The notes under the pieces: model-generated
Database searches by the model: none
Seen by the model: the letters and a program-made list of their open reading frames with translations, nothing else
Told to the model about the DNA's origin: nothing
Assembly (NCBI RefSeq): GCF_001462455.1
Contig: NZ_LNTD01000061.1
Coordinates: 1-64,000, forward strand
Origin: Cellulomonas sp. B6
GTDB lineage: Bacteria; Actinomycetota; Actinomycetes; Actinomycetales; Cellulomonadaceae
Direction of reading: 5' to 3'
Length of the DNA: 64,000 nt
In this document: in pieces, positions 46,800-55,309 of the stretch
Layout: every line of letters begins with the position of its first letter
Numbering within the stretch: the first letter of the stretch is position 1
Translations under genes and position numbers: made by a program

Positions 46800-46853
46800 G
46801 CAGTTCGGCACCAGCACGTCACACGACGGCACGGCACAGCGGAGGACGCGGAC

Positions 46854-48230
46854 ATGGCGGCGATCGACGGGCTCGTCAGCGGCATCAAGACGGGCGAGTA
46901 CATCGAGAGCCTCCTCACGCTCCAGAGCGGCCAGCAGAGCCTGCTGGTGCAGAAGAAGTCGACCGCCTCCGCCCTGGTCACCGCGCTGCAGGCACTCAAC
47001 ACCAAGGTCGCCTCGCTCGCCGAGCACGCGACCAAGGCCGCGAAGCCCGCGTCCTGGAACGCCGTCAAGGCCGCGGTGACGCAGCCGGGCGTGACCGGCA
47101 CGGTCGGCGCGTCCGCCACCGTCTCCGCCGGCGCACAGCTGGGCACGCTCACGTTCCGGGTCGACGCGGTCGCGCAGTCGCAGGCGTCGCTCGTCGCGCT
47201 GCCCACCACGTTCGCGTCCGAGAAGCCGTCGTTCACGATCACCCGCGGCGGCGAGACCGTCACGGTGACCGCCGACTCCACCTCGGTGCCCGACATCGTC
47301 GAGGCGTTCAACGGCTCCGGGACCGGCGTGCGCGCCACCGCCGTGAAGGTCGACAAGCTGGACGTCGACGGCAACCCCACCGGCGAGTCCACCTACCGCC
47401 TGCAGGTCACCGGCACCGAGACGGGCGCCGGCAACGCGTTCACGATCGGGCACGACGGCACCCCCCTCGCGCTCGACACGGTCCGCGAGGCCCGCGACGC
47501 CGCGATCACGCTCTTCCCCGGCACGGCCGGCGCGCAGCGCCTCACCTCCGCCACCAACACGATCGCCGGCGTCCTGACCGGCGTGGACCTCACGGTCACC
47601 GCCGAGACGGCCACCGACGCGAAGCCGCTGACGCTGGACCTCACGCGCGACGACTCGGCCACCAAGGCGCTCGCCTCGGGCCTCGTCGCGAACCTCAACG
47701 TGGTGCTGACCGAGATCGCGTCGCGCACCAAGTCGACGACCACGACGTCGTCGGACGGCCGGACGGTCGTCTCCGGCGGCCTGTTCTCGGGCGACTCCGG
47801 CGTGCGGATGCTGCAGCAGAACATGCTCGCCCTGGGGTCGATGCCGGTCGACGGGGTCTCGCCGTCCGACATCGGCATGGTCATCAACAAGGACGGCAGC
47901 TTCACGTTCGACGACGCCGCCTACACCGCGGCCGCCGCGAAGGACCCCGACAAGGTCGCCGCGGTCGTCCAGGGCGTGGCCGCCCGCCTCGCCGAGAGCG
48001 CGAAGGTCGCGTCCGACGCCAAGGAGGGCACGCTCACCACCGCGATCACCGGGCACCAGGACGCGGTCAAGGACCTCACCGAGCGCATCTCCGCGTGGGA
48101 CGAGCGCCTCGCCGCCCGCCGCGTGGGGCTCGAGCGCATGTACGCGACCCTCGAGACCACGCTGTCCCGCATGAACTCGCAGGCGAGCTACCTGTCGAGC
48201 TACCTCGCCAACGACCAGAAGAAGAGCTGA
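46854..48230 (+). CDS. fliD: Flagellar cap protein FliD
   Basis: FliD (HAP2) caps the growing filament. The 458-residue protein begins with AIDGLVSGIKTGEYIESLLTLQSGQQSLLVQKKS, the FliD N-terminal domain. A beta-rich middle and the C-terminal helical domain follow, ending LSRMNSQASYLSSYLAND. GGAGG lies ten bases before the ATG. No CTCA-N16-GCCGAT site precedes it, so it may depend on read-through past the fliC hairpin or on another promoter. Confidence 0.92.
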   Translation: MAAIDGLVSGIKTGEYIESLLTLQSGQQSLLVQKKSTASALVTALQALNTKVASLAEHATKAAKPASWNAVKAAVTQPGVTGTVGASATVSAGAQLGTLTFRVDAVAQSQASLVALPTTFASEKPSFTITRGGETVTVTADSTSVPDIVEAFNGSGTGVRATAVKVDKLDVDGNPTGESTYRLQVTGTETGAGNAFTIGHDGTPLALDTVREARDAAITLFPGTAGAQRLTSATNTIAGVLTGVDLTVTAETATDAKPLTLDLTRDDSATKALASGLVANLNVVLTEIASRTKSTTTTSSDGRTVVSGGLFSGDSGVRMLQQNMLALGSMPVDGVSPSDIGMVINKDGSFTFDDAAYTAAAAKDPDKVAAVVQGVAARLAESAKVASDAKEGTLTTAITGHQDAVKDLTERISAWDERLAARRVGLERMYATLETTLSRMNSQASYLSSYLANDQKKS

Positions 48231-48243
48231 CTCCGGAGGGACC

Positions 48244-48666
48244 ATGTTCGACGCACGGAGCCGGTACGTCGCCGCCGCGGTGCAGACCGCGAGCCCCGCC
48301 CGGCTGCTCACCATGCTCGCCGACCGCCTCGTGCTCGACGTCGAGCGCGGCGCGCACGCGCTCGCCGAGGGGCGCCGCGCCGACGCGACGCAGCACCTCG
48401 CGCACGCGCAGGACATCGTCACGGAGCTGGCCGCGAGCCTCGACGTCGACGCCTGGGAGGGCGGCGAGCAGCTGCTCGCGATCTACACGTGGCTCATGAC
48501 CGAGCTGCTGGCCGCCTCGACGAGCGGCGACGCCGCCCGCGTGGACGGCTGCCGCGGCATCGTCGGCGAGCTCGCCCGCACGTGGCACGAGGCGTCGGAC
48601 TCCGTCGCCGCGACCGCCGCCCCGGCCGCGGCGCCGGCGCCCAGCGGCCTGCTCGGCGTCGGATGA
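48244..48666 (+). CDS. fliS: Flagellin chaperone FliS
   Basis: FliS binds the flagellin C-terminus before export. The 140-residue helical protein has the usual N-terminus (YVAAAVQTASPARLLTMLADRLVLDVERGAHAL) and the central LLAIYTWLMTELLAAS. An Ala/Pro-rich tail of about 15 residues is added. GGAGG lies directly before the ATG. It follows fliD by 13 bases, the standard fliD-fliS order. Confidence 0.9.
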   Translation: MFDARSRYVAAAVQTASPARLLTMLADRLVLDVERGAHALAEGRRADATQHLAHAQDIVTELAASLDVDAWEGGEQLLAIYTWLMTELLAASTSGDAARVDGCRGIVGELARTWHEASDSVAATAAPAAAPAPSGLLGVG

Positions 48667-48673
48667 GCCGGCC

Positions 48674-49030
48674 GTGAGCACCGTCGCGCCGCCGGCACCG
48701 GCCGCGGACCGGACCGCCTTCCAGGAGACGTGGGAGCGGGCCCTGGCGGACCTCGAGCTCGAGGTCGAGCACGCCGAGGAGCTGCTGCGCGTCGCGCACC
48801 TGCCCACGCCGCACGAGGTCGCCGAGCGTGCCGCGTGGCGTCCGCCCGTGGGCCTCGGGCCCCTGCCCGCCCCGCTGCTCGACCGCGCACGCACGCTGCA
48901 CGCGCGGCAGCTCGACGTCGCGCGTCGCCTCGCCGAGCAGGCCGCCGTCTCGCGGCGCCACCTCGCCGCCACCGCCGCGCTGCGCGCGCGTCCCGCAGCG
49001 ACGCCCGTGTACCTCGACCTCGAGGGCTGA
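48674..49030 (+). CDS. Small helical flagellar-cluster protein at the FliT position
   Basis: The 118-residue protein starts at a GTG seven bases after fliS. It is mostly helical and charged (WERALADLELEVEHAEELLRV and LLDRARTLHARQLDVARRLAEQ), with a short C-terminal extension. No family is recognised with confidence. The position after fliD-fliS is where FliT, the FliD chaperone, lies in many bacteria, so an analogous chaperone is a fair guess. Confidence 0.65.
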   Translation: MSTVAPPAPAADRTAFQETWERALADLELEVEHAEELLRVAHLPTPHEVAERAAWRPPVGLGPLPAPLLDRARTLHARQLDVARRLAEQAAVSRRHLAATAALRARPAATPVYLDLEG

Positions 49031-49099
49031 GCGCACCGGGGTCGGCGCTCGCCCCGGCTCGGCCGGACGGGTGACGTCGCAGGTCGTCGCGCACGACTC

Positions 49100-49127
49100 C
49101 TCACGGCCCGGGGGCGTCGGCCGATGG
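49100..49127 (+). promoter_or_regulatory. Sigma-28-like promoter of the flgB basal-body operon
   Basis: CTCA (49100-49103), 16 bases and GCCGATGG (49120-49127) lie about 80 bases before flgB. It would drive the whole rod, export and hook unit. Confidence 0.75.
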
Positions 49128-49206
49128 GGCGGGTGAGCACGGATCGCTCGCGCAGCAGGCCACGGATCGGCCGACCACGTACCACGCCGTCGGTGAGGTG
49201 GCCCGC

Positions 49207-49554
49207 ATGGGCATGTTCGACTCCGTGAGCGTCCGCGCGCTCGACAGCGCGCTCGACGCGCTCGCGATGCGTCAGCGCGTCAGCGCCGACAACGTCGCCA
49301 ACCTGCAGACCCCCGGGTACCGCGCGCAGCGTGTCCAGTTCGAGGACGAGCTCGCGAGCGCGGTCCGGCGCGGCGACGGCGCCGCGACGGCGACGGTCGG
49401 CCGCTCGCTCGAGCCCACGCGCCTCGACGGCAACAACGTCAACCTCGACACCGAGACGCTCCTGCAGATCGACACCAACCTGCGCTACCAGCTCGCGACG
49501 CAGGCGATGTCGGGGACGTTCTCGTCGATCCGCACCGCGATGAGGACCAGCTGA
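49207..49554 (+). CDS. flgB: Flagellar basal-body rod protein FlgB
   Basis: This 115-residue proximal rod subunit begins MGMFDSVSVRALDSALDALAMRQRVSADNVANLQTPGYRAQRV, the rod-protein N-terminal signature, and ends with the coiled helix LRYQLATQAMSGTFSSIRTAMRTS. The ATG at 49207 was chosen because GAGGTG lies seven bases upstream; a GTG at 49198 overlaps that site and an ATG at 49213 is also possible. It is the first of twelve tightly packed genes. Confidence 0.93.
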   Translation: MGMFDSVSVRALDSALDALAMRQRVSADNVANLQTPGYRAQRVQFEDELASAVRRGDGAATATVGRSLEPTRLDGNNVNLDTETLLQIDTNLRYQLATQAMSGTFSSIRTAMRTS

Positions 49555-49952
49555 TGACCATCTTCGGGGCCATCGGCGTGGCCGGGACCGGCATGACCGT
49601 GACGCGCAAGTGGATGGACGCGGTCGGCGACAACATCGCCAACGCGAACACCGTCACCGCGACCAGCGAGGAGGCGTTCCGCACGCGGTACGTCGTCGCG
49701 CGGGAGATGACCGGCGGCGACGGGGGCGTGCAGGTCGCGGGCATCGAGCTCGGCAGCGCCGAGGGACGGCTCGTGCACGACCCGACCCACCCGCTCGCGG
49801 ACGAGAACGGCTACGTGCGGCACCCCGACGTGGACATGTCGTCGCAGATGACGCAGCTGATCATGGCGCAGCGCGGCTACCAGGCGAACGCGGCCGTGGT
49901 CTCGCGCGCGACCGAGGCCTACCAGGCCGCCCTGCAGATCGGACGCAGCTGA
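49554..49952 (+). CDS. flgC: Flagellar basal-body rod protein FlgC
   Basis: This 132-residue proximal rod protein has the N-terminal GVAGTGMTVTRKWMDAVGDNIANANTV and the C-terminal MSSQMTQLIMAQRGYQANAAVVSRATEAYQAALQIG, both typical. Its ATG overlaps the flgB stop (TGATG), and its own stop overlaps fliE in the same way. Confidence 0.94.
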   Translation: MTIFGAIGVAGTGMTVTRKWMDAVGDNIANANTVTATSEEAFRTRYVVAREMTGGDGGVQVAGIELGSAEGRLVHDPTHPLADENGYVRHPDVDMSSQMTQLIMAQRGYQANAAVVSRATEAYQAALQIGRS

Positions 49953-50272
49953 TGAGCGCCTTCGCGGTCGCCCCCGTCGCGGGCGTCACCTCCACGCTGC
50001 CGCCCACGGGTCTCGGTGCGGTCGGCGCCCCTGGCGTCGTGCCGGCCACCGACGGCTCGGCGTTCGCCGGCGTGCTGGGTTCGATCGAGCAGGTCCAGGA
50101 GCTGCAGTCCACGTCGCAGGACCTCGCGGTCCGCGCCGTCACCGGTGACCTCGACGACGTGCACGACTACACGATCGCCGCGGCCCGCTCGTCGCTCGCG
50201 CTCGAGCTCACCGCGGCCGTCCGCAACAAGGCCGTCGAGGCCTTCACCGAGATCATGAGGATGCAGGTCTGA
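49952..50272 (+). CDS. fliE: Flagellar hook-basal body complex protein FliE
   Basis: This 106-residue adapter joins the MS ring to the rod. The C-terminal half carries the family pattern DLDDVHDYTIAAARSSLALELTAAVRNKAVEAFTEIMRMQV. The N-terminal 40 residues are Pro/Gly-rich and variable. Start and stop both overlap neighbours as TGATG. Confidence 0.9.
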   Translation: MSAFAVAPVAGVTSTLPPTGLGAVGAPGVVPATDGSAFAGVLGSIEQVQELQSTSQDLAVRAVTGDLDDVHDYTIAAARSSLALELTAAVRNKAVEAFTEIMRMQV

Positions 50273-51873
50273 TGCCCGCTCAGGTGCAGGACGCGTGGGG
50301 CCGGGTCACGGCCGCGGTCCGTCAGCTCTCGCTCGCGCAGCGCACGTTCGCGGTCATCGCGGTCGCGGCACTCGTGCTGGGTGCCGTCGCGCTGAGCAGC
50401 TGGATGTCGAAGCCGACGCTGGTGCCGCTGTTCTCGGGCCTGTCGGGCGCCGACGCGAGCGCCGTGGTCGACCAGCTCACGTCCGCGGGCGTGCCGTACC
50501 AGCTGTCCGACGGCGGGGGCACCGTGCTGGTGCCCGCCTCCGCGGTCTACGAGCAGCGCGTCAAGCTCGCCGCCGCGGGCCTGCCCGCGAACGCCGACGG
50601 CGCCGGCTACTCGCTGCTCGACAAGATGCCGATGACGGCGTCGGAGTTCCAGCAGGAGAAGACGTACCGCCGCGCGCTCGAGGGCGAGCTGTCGCGCACG
50701 GTCGGCGCGATCGAGGGCGTCGAGGCCGCGACCGTGCGTCTCGCGATCCCCGAGGAGACGGTGTTCGTCGCGGCGAAGACCGACCCGACGGCCTCGGTGT
50801 TCGTCCGCACGCGCCCCGGCCGCGAGCTGTCGGCCGACCAGGTGCAGGCCGTCACGCACCTGGTGTCGGCGGGCGTCGAGGGCATGAAGCCGCAGGACGT
50901 CGCGGTCGTCGACGCCAGCGGGGCCGTGCTGTCGGCCGTCGGCGACACCGCCGCGTCCGGCGGCCTGACCGACTCGCGCGCGGCCGACTACGAGGCGCGC
51001 GTCGCCGGCAACGTGCAGGCGATGCTCGACCGGCTGGTCGGTCCGGGCAACGCGACGGTCACGGTCAACGCCGCGCTGGACCTCTCGCAGTCGGAGCGCA
51101 CGACCGAGGAGTTCACGGCCACGCCCGACACGCCGCCGCTCGTGTCCTCGAAGAAGACCGAGGAGTACACGGGCACCGGCAACGGCGCGACCGGTGTGCT
51201 CGGTCCCGACAACGTCGCGGTGCCGGCCGACGGCGCGGGTGGCAACGGCACCTACTCCTCGACCGACGAGAACCTCACCAACGCCGTCAACAAGGCGACC
51301 GAGACCACGCGCTCGGCGCCCGGGACGCTGCAGAAGCAGTCGGTGTCGGTGCTGGTCGACCAGGCCGCCGCCGGCGGACTGAACATGGCCGACCTGCAGG
51401 CCGCCGTCGCGGCCGCCGCGGGCATCGACACCGAGCGCGGCGACGCGCTGTCGGTGCAGCGCATGGCCTTCGACACGACGACCGCGCAGGCCGCCACCGA
51501 GGCGCTCGCGGCGGCCGACGCGCAGGCCGCGGCGCAGGCGCGCAGCGACATGATCCGCGAGATCGCGATCGCCGCCGGGATCGTCCTGCTCGTCGTCGTG
51601 GTGCTGGTCGTGCTGGGCCGGCGCTCGCGCCGGGCCCGGCGCGAGGCCCTCGACCTCGGTGAGCTCGACGCCGCCCGCGCCACGGCCGTCGCGCTGCCCC
51701 CGATCGAGGGCCCGAGCGAGGACGAGCTGCCGATCCTGCCGCCGCCGCCCGCGCCGGTCGTGCCGGACGGCACCGCCGTGCGGCGCGCCGAGATCGGCGC
51801 GCTGGCCGACGAGCAGCCCGAGCAGGTCGCCGAGCTGCTGCGCGGCTGGATGACGAGCGGGGCGCGCCGATGA
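50272..51873 (+). CDS. fliF: Flagellar MS-ring protein FliF
   Basis: FliF forms the membrane ring on which the flagellum is built. The 533-residue protein has an N-terminal transmembrane helix (about 21-42) and ring-building motifs with PLFSGLSGADASAVVDQL and TYRRALEGELSRTVGAIEGVEAATVRLAIPEETVF. A variable periplasmic part and a second helix (about 425-448) follow. The cytoplasmic tail ends EEQPEQVAELLRGWM-like (DEQPEQVAELLRGWM), the FliG-binding end. It overlaps fliG by four bases. Confidence 0.96.
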   Translation: MPAQVQDAWGRVTAAVRQLSLAQRTFAVIAVAALVLGAVALSSWMSKPTLVPLFSGLSGADASAVVDQLTSAGVPYQLSDGGGTVLVPASAVYEQRVKLAAAGLPANADGAGYSLLDKMPMTASEFQQEKTYRRALEGELSRTVGAIEGVEAATVRLAIPEETVFVAAKTDPTASVFVRTRPGRELSADQVQAVTHLVSAGVEGMKPQDVAVVDASGAVLSAVGDTAASGGLTDSRAADYEARVAGNVQAMLDRLVGPGNATVTVNAALDLSQSERTTEEFTATPDTPPLVSSKKTEEYTGTGNGATGVLGPDNVAVPADGAGGNGTYSSTDENLTNAVNKATETTRSAPGTLQKQSVSVLVDQAAAGGLNMADLQAAVAAAAGIDTERGDALSVQRMAFDTTTAQAATEALAAADAQAAAQARSDMIREIAIAAGIVLLVVVVLVVLGRRSRRARREALDLGELDAARATAVALPPIEGPSEDELPILPPPPAPVVPDGTAVRRAEIGALADEQPEQVAELLRGWMTSGARR

Positions 51874-52868
51874 GCATCACGGGACGCCAGAAGGCCGCGC
51901 TGCTGCTGGTGCAGCTCGGCAAGGAGCGCGCCGCGCGCGTCATGTCGAAGCTCGACGTCGCCGAGATGGAGGAGCTGACGGCCGAGATCCTGCGGTTCGA
52001 GCGCATCGACCAGTCGCTCGCCGACGAGGTCGTCGACGAGTTCTACGCCGCGGCCGAGATCGGCCCGGGCGTGGGCGGCGGCCTCGGGTTCGCCCAGCAG
52101 CTGCTCGAGGCGTCCGTCGGCAAGGAGCAGGCCGCGGGCATGATCGAGCGTCTGCAGGCCTCGCTCGCGGGCCACTCGTTCGACTTCCTGCAGCAGGCCG
52201 ACGCGCGCCAGGTCGTGTCGCTGCTGGACGGCGAGCACCCGCAGACCATGGCGCTCGTGCTGGCGCACCTGCGCCCCGACCACGCGTCAGCGATCCTGGC
52301 CGGCCTGCCCGAGGACCTGCGGGCCGACGTCGCGCACCGCATCGCCCTCATGGAGCGCGCGTCCCCCGACGTCGTCGCCGTGGTCACCGAGTCGCTGCAG
52401 CGCAAGGCCTCCGCGGTGCTCGCCCCGCGCGAGCTCGCCGCGGTCGGCGGCGTGCAGCCGCTCGTCGAGATCATCAACCGCGCCGACCCGGCCACGGAGA
52501 AGTCGATCCTCGAGGGACTCGCAGCCCGCGACGAGGCGCTCGCCGACCAGGTGCGCGCGCTGATGTTCGTGTTCGGGGACGTCGTGCTCCTGGAGGACCG
52601 CGCCGTGCAGCTCGTGCTGCGGCAGGTCGAGACCGGGTCGCTCGCGCAGGCGCTCAAGGGCTCGGGCCCGGACGTGCGGGACAAGATCCTGCGCAACATG
52701 TCGGAGCGCGCGCGAGAGAACCTCGTCGAGGAGATCGACCTGCTCGGCCCGATCCGCCTGTCGCAGGTGGAGGAGGCGCGTGCCGAGATCGTCCAGGTCA
52801 TCCGTGGCCTGGAGGAGAGCGGCCAGATCGTGGTGCGCCGCGAGGGTGAGGACGAGCTCGTTGCCTGA
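51870..52868 (+). CDS. fliG: Flagellar motor switch protein FliG
   Basis: This 332-residue rotor protein sits under the MS ring and contacts MotA. It has three armadillo-type helical domains. HPQTMALVLAHLRPDHASAIL is the EHPQR-type motif of the middle domain. The C-terminal domain shows the charged torque residues in FVFGDVVLLEDRAVQLVLRQVE and KGSGPDVRDKILRNMSERARENLVEEIDLLGPIRLSQVEEA. The ATG overlaps the fliF stop, and fliH begins inside its last codons. Confidence 0.96.
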   Translation: MSITGRQKAALLLVQLGKERAARVMSKLDVAEMEELTAEILRFERIDQSLADEVVDEFYAAAEIGPGVGGGLGFAQQLLEASVGKEQAAGMIERLQASLAGHSFDFLQQADARQVVSLLDGEHPQTMALVLAHLRPDHASAILAGLPEDLRADVAHRIALMERASPDVVAVVTESLQRKASAVLAPRELAAVGGVQPLVEIINRADPATEKSILEGLAARDEALADQVRALMFVFGDVVLLEDRAVQLVLRQVETGSLAQALKGSGPDVRDKILRNMSERARENLVEEIDLLGPIRLSQVEEARAEIVQVIRGLEESGQIVVRREGEDELVA

Positions 52869-53547
52869 CCTCGACTTCGTGCCGCTGCAGCGCACGCCCG
52901 TCCCCGTCGCGCGGTTCGCCGCGCGCCGCGGGGCCGCGACGCAGCCCACCGTGACCCCGCCCGCCGCCGGCGAGGCGCGCGCCGTCGCCCTCGCGCGCCT
53001 CGACGCACCGACCGCCGACGACGAGGCGGCGCGCGCCGCCGGCTGGGCCGCCGGGTACGCCGCGGGCGCCCGCCGGGCGGCCGTCGACGCCGCCGAGGAG
53101 GAGGCCCGGGCGCAGGAGCGCCGCGCGCAGGACGCGCAGCAGCAGGCGGCCGAGCACGCGAGCGCGCTCGCCGCGCTCGACGCCGCGGCACGCGCCCTGC
53201 AGGCGCGGACCGCGCCGGTCGTCGCCGACGCGCTCGGCACGCTGCAGGCGGCGGCCCTCGAGATCGCCGTCGCGCTGCTGGGCGTCGAGCTCGGGGACGC
53301 GTCGAGCGCCGCGCGTGCCGCGCTCGCGCGCGTGCTGACGGAGCCCGACGTGCCCGCCGACGCCGTCGTGCGGCTGCACCCGCGCGACCTCGCCGCCGTG
53401 CCGACGACCGACGGCCTGGGCGTCACGCTCGTCGCCGACCCCGCCCTCGCTCCCGGCGACGCGGTGCTCGAGCACGCCGACGGCCACGTCGACGCCCGCA
53501 TCGCCGGGGCCGTCGAGCGCGTGCGCGCCGCGCTGGAGGTCTCGTGA
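52861..53547 (+). CDS. fliH: Flagellar export apparatus stator protein FliH
   Basis: This 228-residue protein regulates the FliI ATPase. After a Pro-rich start comes the GxxxG-like AARAAGWAAGYAAGARRAA. A Glu/Gln/Arg-rich coiled coil (about 75-110) and a C-terminal V-ATPase-E-like domain follow. The TTG at 52861 overlaps the fliG stop, and a GTG six codons later is an alternative. The position between fliG and fliI is standard. Sequence conservation is weak, so context matters. Confidence 0.85.
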   Translation: MPDLDFVPLQRTPVPVARFAARRGAATQPTVTPPAAGEARAVALARLDAPTADDEAARAAGWAAGYAAGARRAAVDAAEEEARAQERRAQDAQQQAAEHASALAALDAAARALQARTAPVVADALGTLQAAALEIAVALLGVELGDASSAARAALARVLTEPDVPADAVVRLHPRDLAAVPTTDGLGVTLVADPALAPGDAVLEHADGHVDARIAGAVERVRAALEVS

Positions 53548-54875
53548 CCACGGCGCTCGCGCCCGAGCGGGCGGACGGCTGGTCGCGTGCGCTGCGCGCC
53601 GCCCGCCCGGTCACGGTCGGCCGCGTGCGCGGCGTCGTGGGCCTGTCGATCGAGACCGCGGGCACGCCCGCGGCCGTCGGTGAGCTCGTGACGATCGGCG
53701 AGGGGGACGACGCCGTGACGGCCGAGGTCGTCGCGACCGCGGGCGGCGCGACGCGCTGCATGCCGCTCGCGCCCACGCACGGCCTGCGGGCCGGGCTGCC
53801 GGTGCGCGCGCACGGCACCGGGCTGCGGGTTCCGGTCGGGTCGGGCCTGCTGGGCCGCGTGCTCGACGGCCTGGGCCGGCCGATCGACGGCCGCGGCCCG
53901 CTCGACGTCGAGGCGATGGTCGAGCTCGACGCGCCCGCGCCGCACCCGCTGGACCGTGCGCGCGTCGACACCCCCATGCCGCTGGGCGTGCGCGTGCTCG
54001 ACACGCTCGTGACGGCGGGGCGCGGGCAGCGCCTCGGGCTGTTCGCCGGGTCGGGCGTCGGCAAGTCGAGCCTGCTCTCGATGGTCGCGCGCGGCACCGA
54101 CGCCGAGGTGTCCGTGATCGCGCTCGTCGGCGAGCGCGGGCGCGAGGTGCGCGAGTTCCTCGAGGACGACCTGGGGCCCGAGGGGCTCGCGCGGTCGGTC
54201 GTCGTGGTCGCGACGTCCGACCAGCCGCCGCTCGTGCGGCTGCGCTCGGCGTTCGTCGCGACGCGCATCGCCGAGCGCCTGCGCGACGAGGGCCGCCACG
54301 CGGTGCTCATGATGGACTCGCTGACCCGCGTCGCGATGGCGCAGCGCGAGATCGGCCTGTCGGTGGGGGAGCCGCCCGCGACGCGCGGCTACCCGCCCAG
54401 CACGTTCGCGCTGCTCGCGCGCCTGCTGGAGCGTGCCGGCACGGGTCCCACCGGCTCGGTCACCGGGCTGTACACGGTGCTCGTGGACGGTGACGACCAC
54501 AACGAGCCGATCGCCGACGCGGCACGCTCGATCCTCGACGGGCACGTCGTGCTGGACCGCGGTCTCGCGGTCGCGGGTCACTTCCCGTCGGTCGACGCGC
54601 TCGGGTCGGTCTCGCGCGTCGCCTCGCGCGTCTCGACGCCGCAGCAGCGCGCCGACGCCGCGCGCCTGCGGGCCGTGATGGCGGCGCGCCGGCAGGCGCA
54701 GGACCTCATCGACGTCGGCGCCTACGTGGCCGGCTCCAACCCGCTCGTCGACACGGCGGTGACGCACGCGGCCGCGATCGACGCGTTCCTGCGCCAGGGC
54801 ATGGACGAGTCCGCACCGGCCGACGCCTCGTGGGCCTGGCTGCGCGCGCTCGTGCAGCAGATGGGGGAGGCATGA
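53544..54875 (+). CDS. fliI: Flagellum-specific ATPase FliI
   Basis: This 443-residue F1-beta-like ATPase energises flagellar protein export. Walker A is GSGVGKSS near 170, and the catalytic Glu lies in LVGERGREVREFLED. Walker B is HAVLMMDSLTRVA, and SVGEPPATRGYPPSTFA is the type III signature. DGDDHNEPIADAARSILDGH follows. The GTG overlaps fliH and the stop overlaps fliJ, four bases each. Confidence 0.96.
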   Translation: MTTALAPERADGWSRALRAARPVTVGRVRGVVGLSIETAGTPAAVGELVTIGEGDDAVTAEVVATAGGATRCMPLAPTHGLRAGLPVRAHGTGLRVPVGSGLLGRVLDGLGRPIDGRGPLDVEAMVELDAPAPHPLDRARVDTPMPLGVRVLDTLVTAGRGQRLGLFAGSGVGKSSLLSMVARGTDAEVSVIALVGERGREVREFLEDDLGPEGLARSVVVVATSDQPPLVRLRSAFVATRIAERLRDEGRHAVLMMDSLTRVAMAQREIGLSVGEPPATRGYPPSTFALLARLLERAGTGPTGSVTGLYTVLVDGDDHNEPIADAARSILDGHVVLDRGLAVAGHFPSVDALGSVSRVASRVSTPQQRADAARLRAVMAARRQAQDLIDVGAYVAGSNPLVDTAVTHAAAIDAFLRQGMDESAPADASWAWLRALVQQMGEA

Positions 54876-55309
54876 GCCGGAACTTCCCGCTGGCCGGGCT
54901 GCTGCGCGTGCGGGCCATGGCCGAGGACACCGCGGCGGCCGAGCTGGCCTCGGCACGCCGCGAGGAGCGCGTCGCCCGCGACCGGGCCACCCGGACCGCC
55001 GAGATGCTGGGCTCGTCGCGCCCGCCGGGCGAGGCCGACATCGCGGCGTGGCAGGCCGCGGTCGCCGCGCGCGTCGCCCTGTCCTCGCTGCTCAGCGAGG
55101 ACCTCGCCGCCGTGGACCGGGCCGAGCAGCAGGTCGGCCGACGGCAGTCCGAGTGGACCGCCGCCCGCGTGCGGACGCGCGCCGTGGACCGGCTGCGGGA
55201 ACGGCACGAGGAGGGCGAGCGCGTGCAGGAGGAGCACGCCGAGCAGGTCGCGCTCGACGAGGTCGCCGCCCGCAGCGCCGCACCGACCACCCCTGGGGAG
55301 GACGCATGA
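54872..55309 (+). CDS. fliJ: Flagellar export chaperone-like protein FliJ
   Basis: This 145-residue protein is a long two-helix coiled coil with heptad-rich Glu/Arg/Ala composition, as in FliJ, which fits into the FliI ring. Sequence identity in the family is low, and the assignment rests on size, coiled-coil character and position between fliI and fliK. Both ends overlap neighbouring genes by four bases (ATGA). Confidence 0.78.
   Translation: MSRNFPLAGLLRVRAMAEDTAAAELASARREERVARDRATRTAEMLGSSRPPGEADIAAWQAAVAARVALSSLLSEDLAAVDRAEQQVGRRQSEWTAARVRTRAVDRLRERHEEGERVQEEHAEQVALDEVAARSAAPTTPGEDA

Noticed and set aside
51846-51873. GCCGATGA at the fliG start as another sigma-28 site
   Set aside because: The tetramer 16 bases upstream is CTGG, not CTCA, and the site lies inside the fliF coding end with overlapping genes.
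52287-54956. An 889-codon minus-strand frame across fliG-fliI
   Set aside because: It is antisense to well-identified export genes and has no protein-like features.
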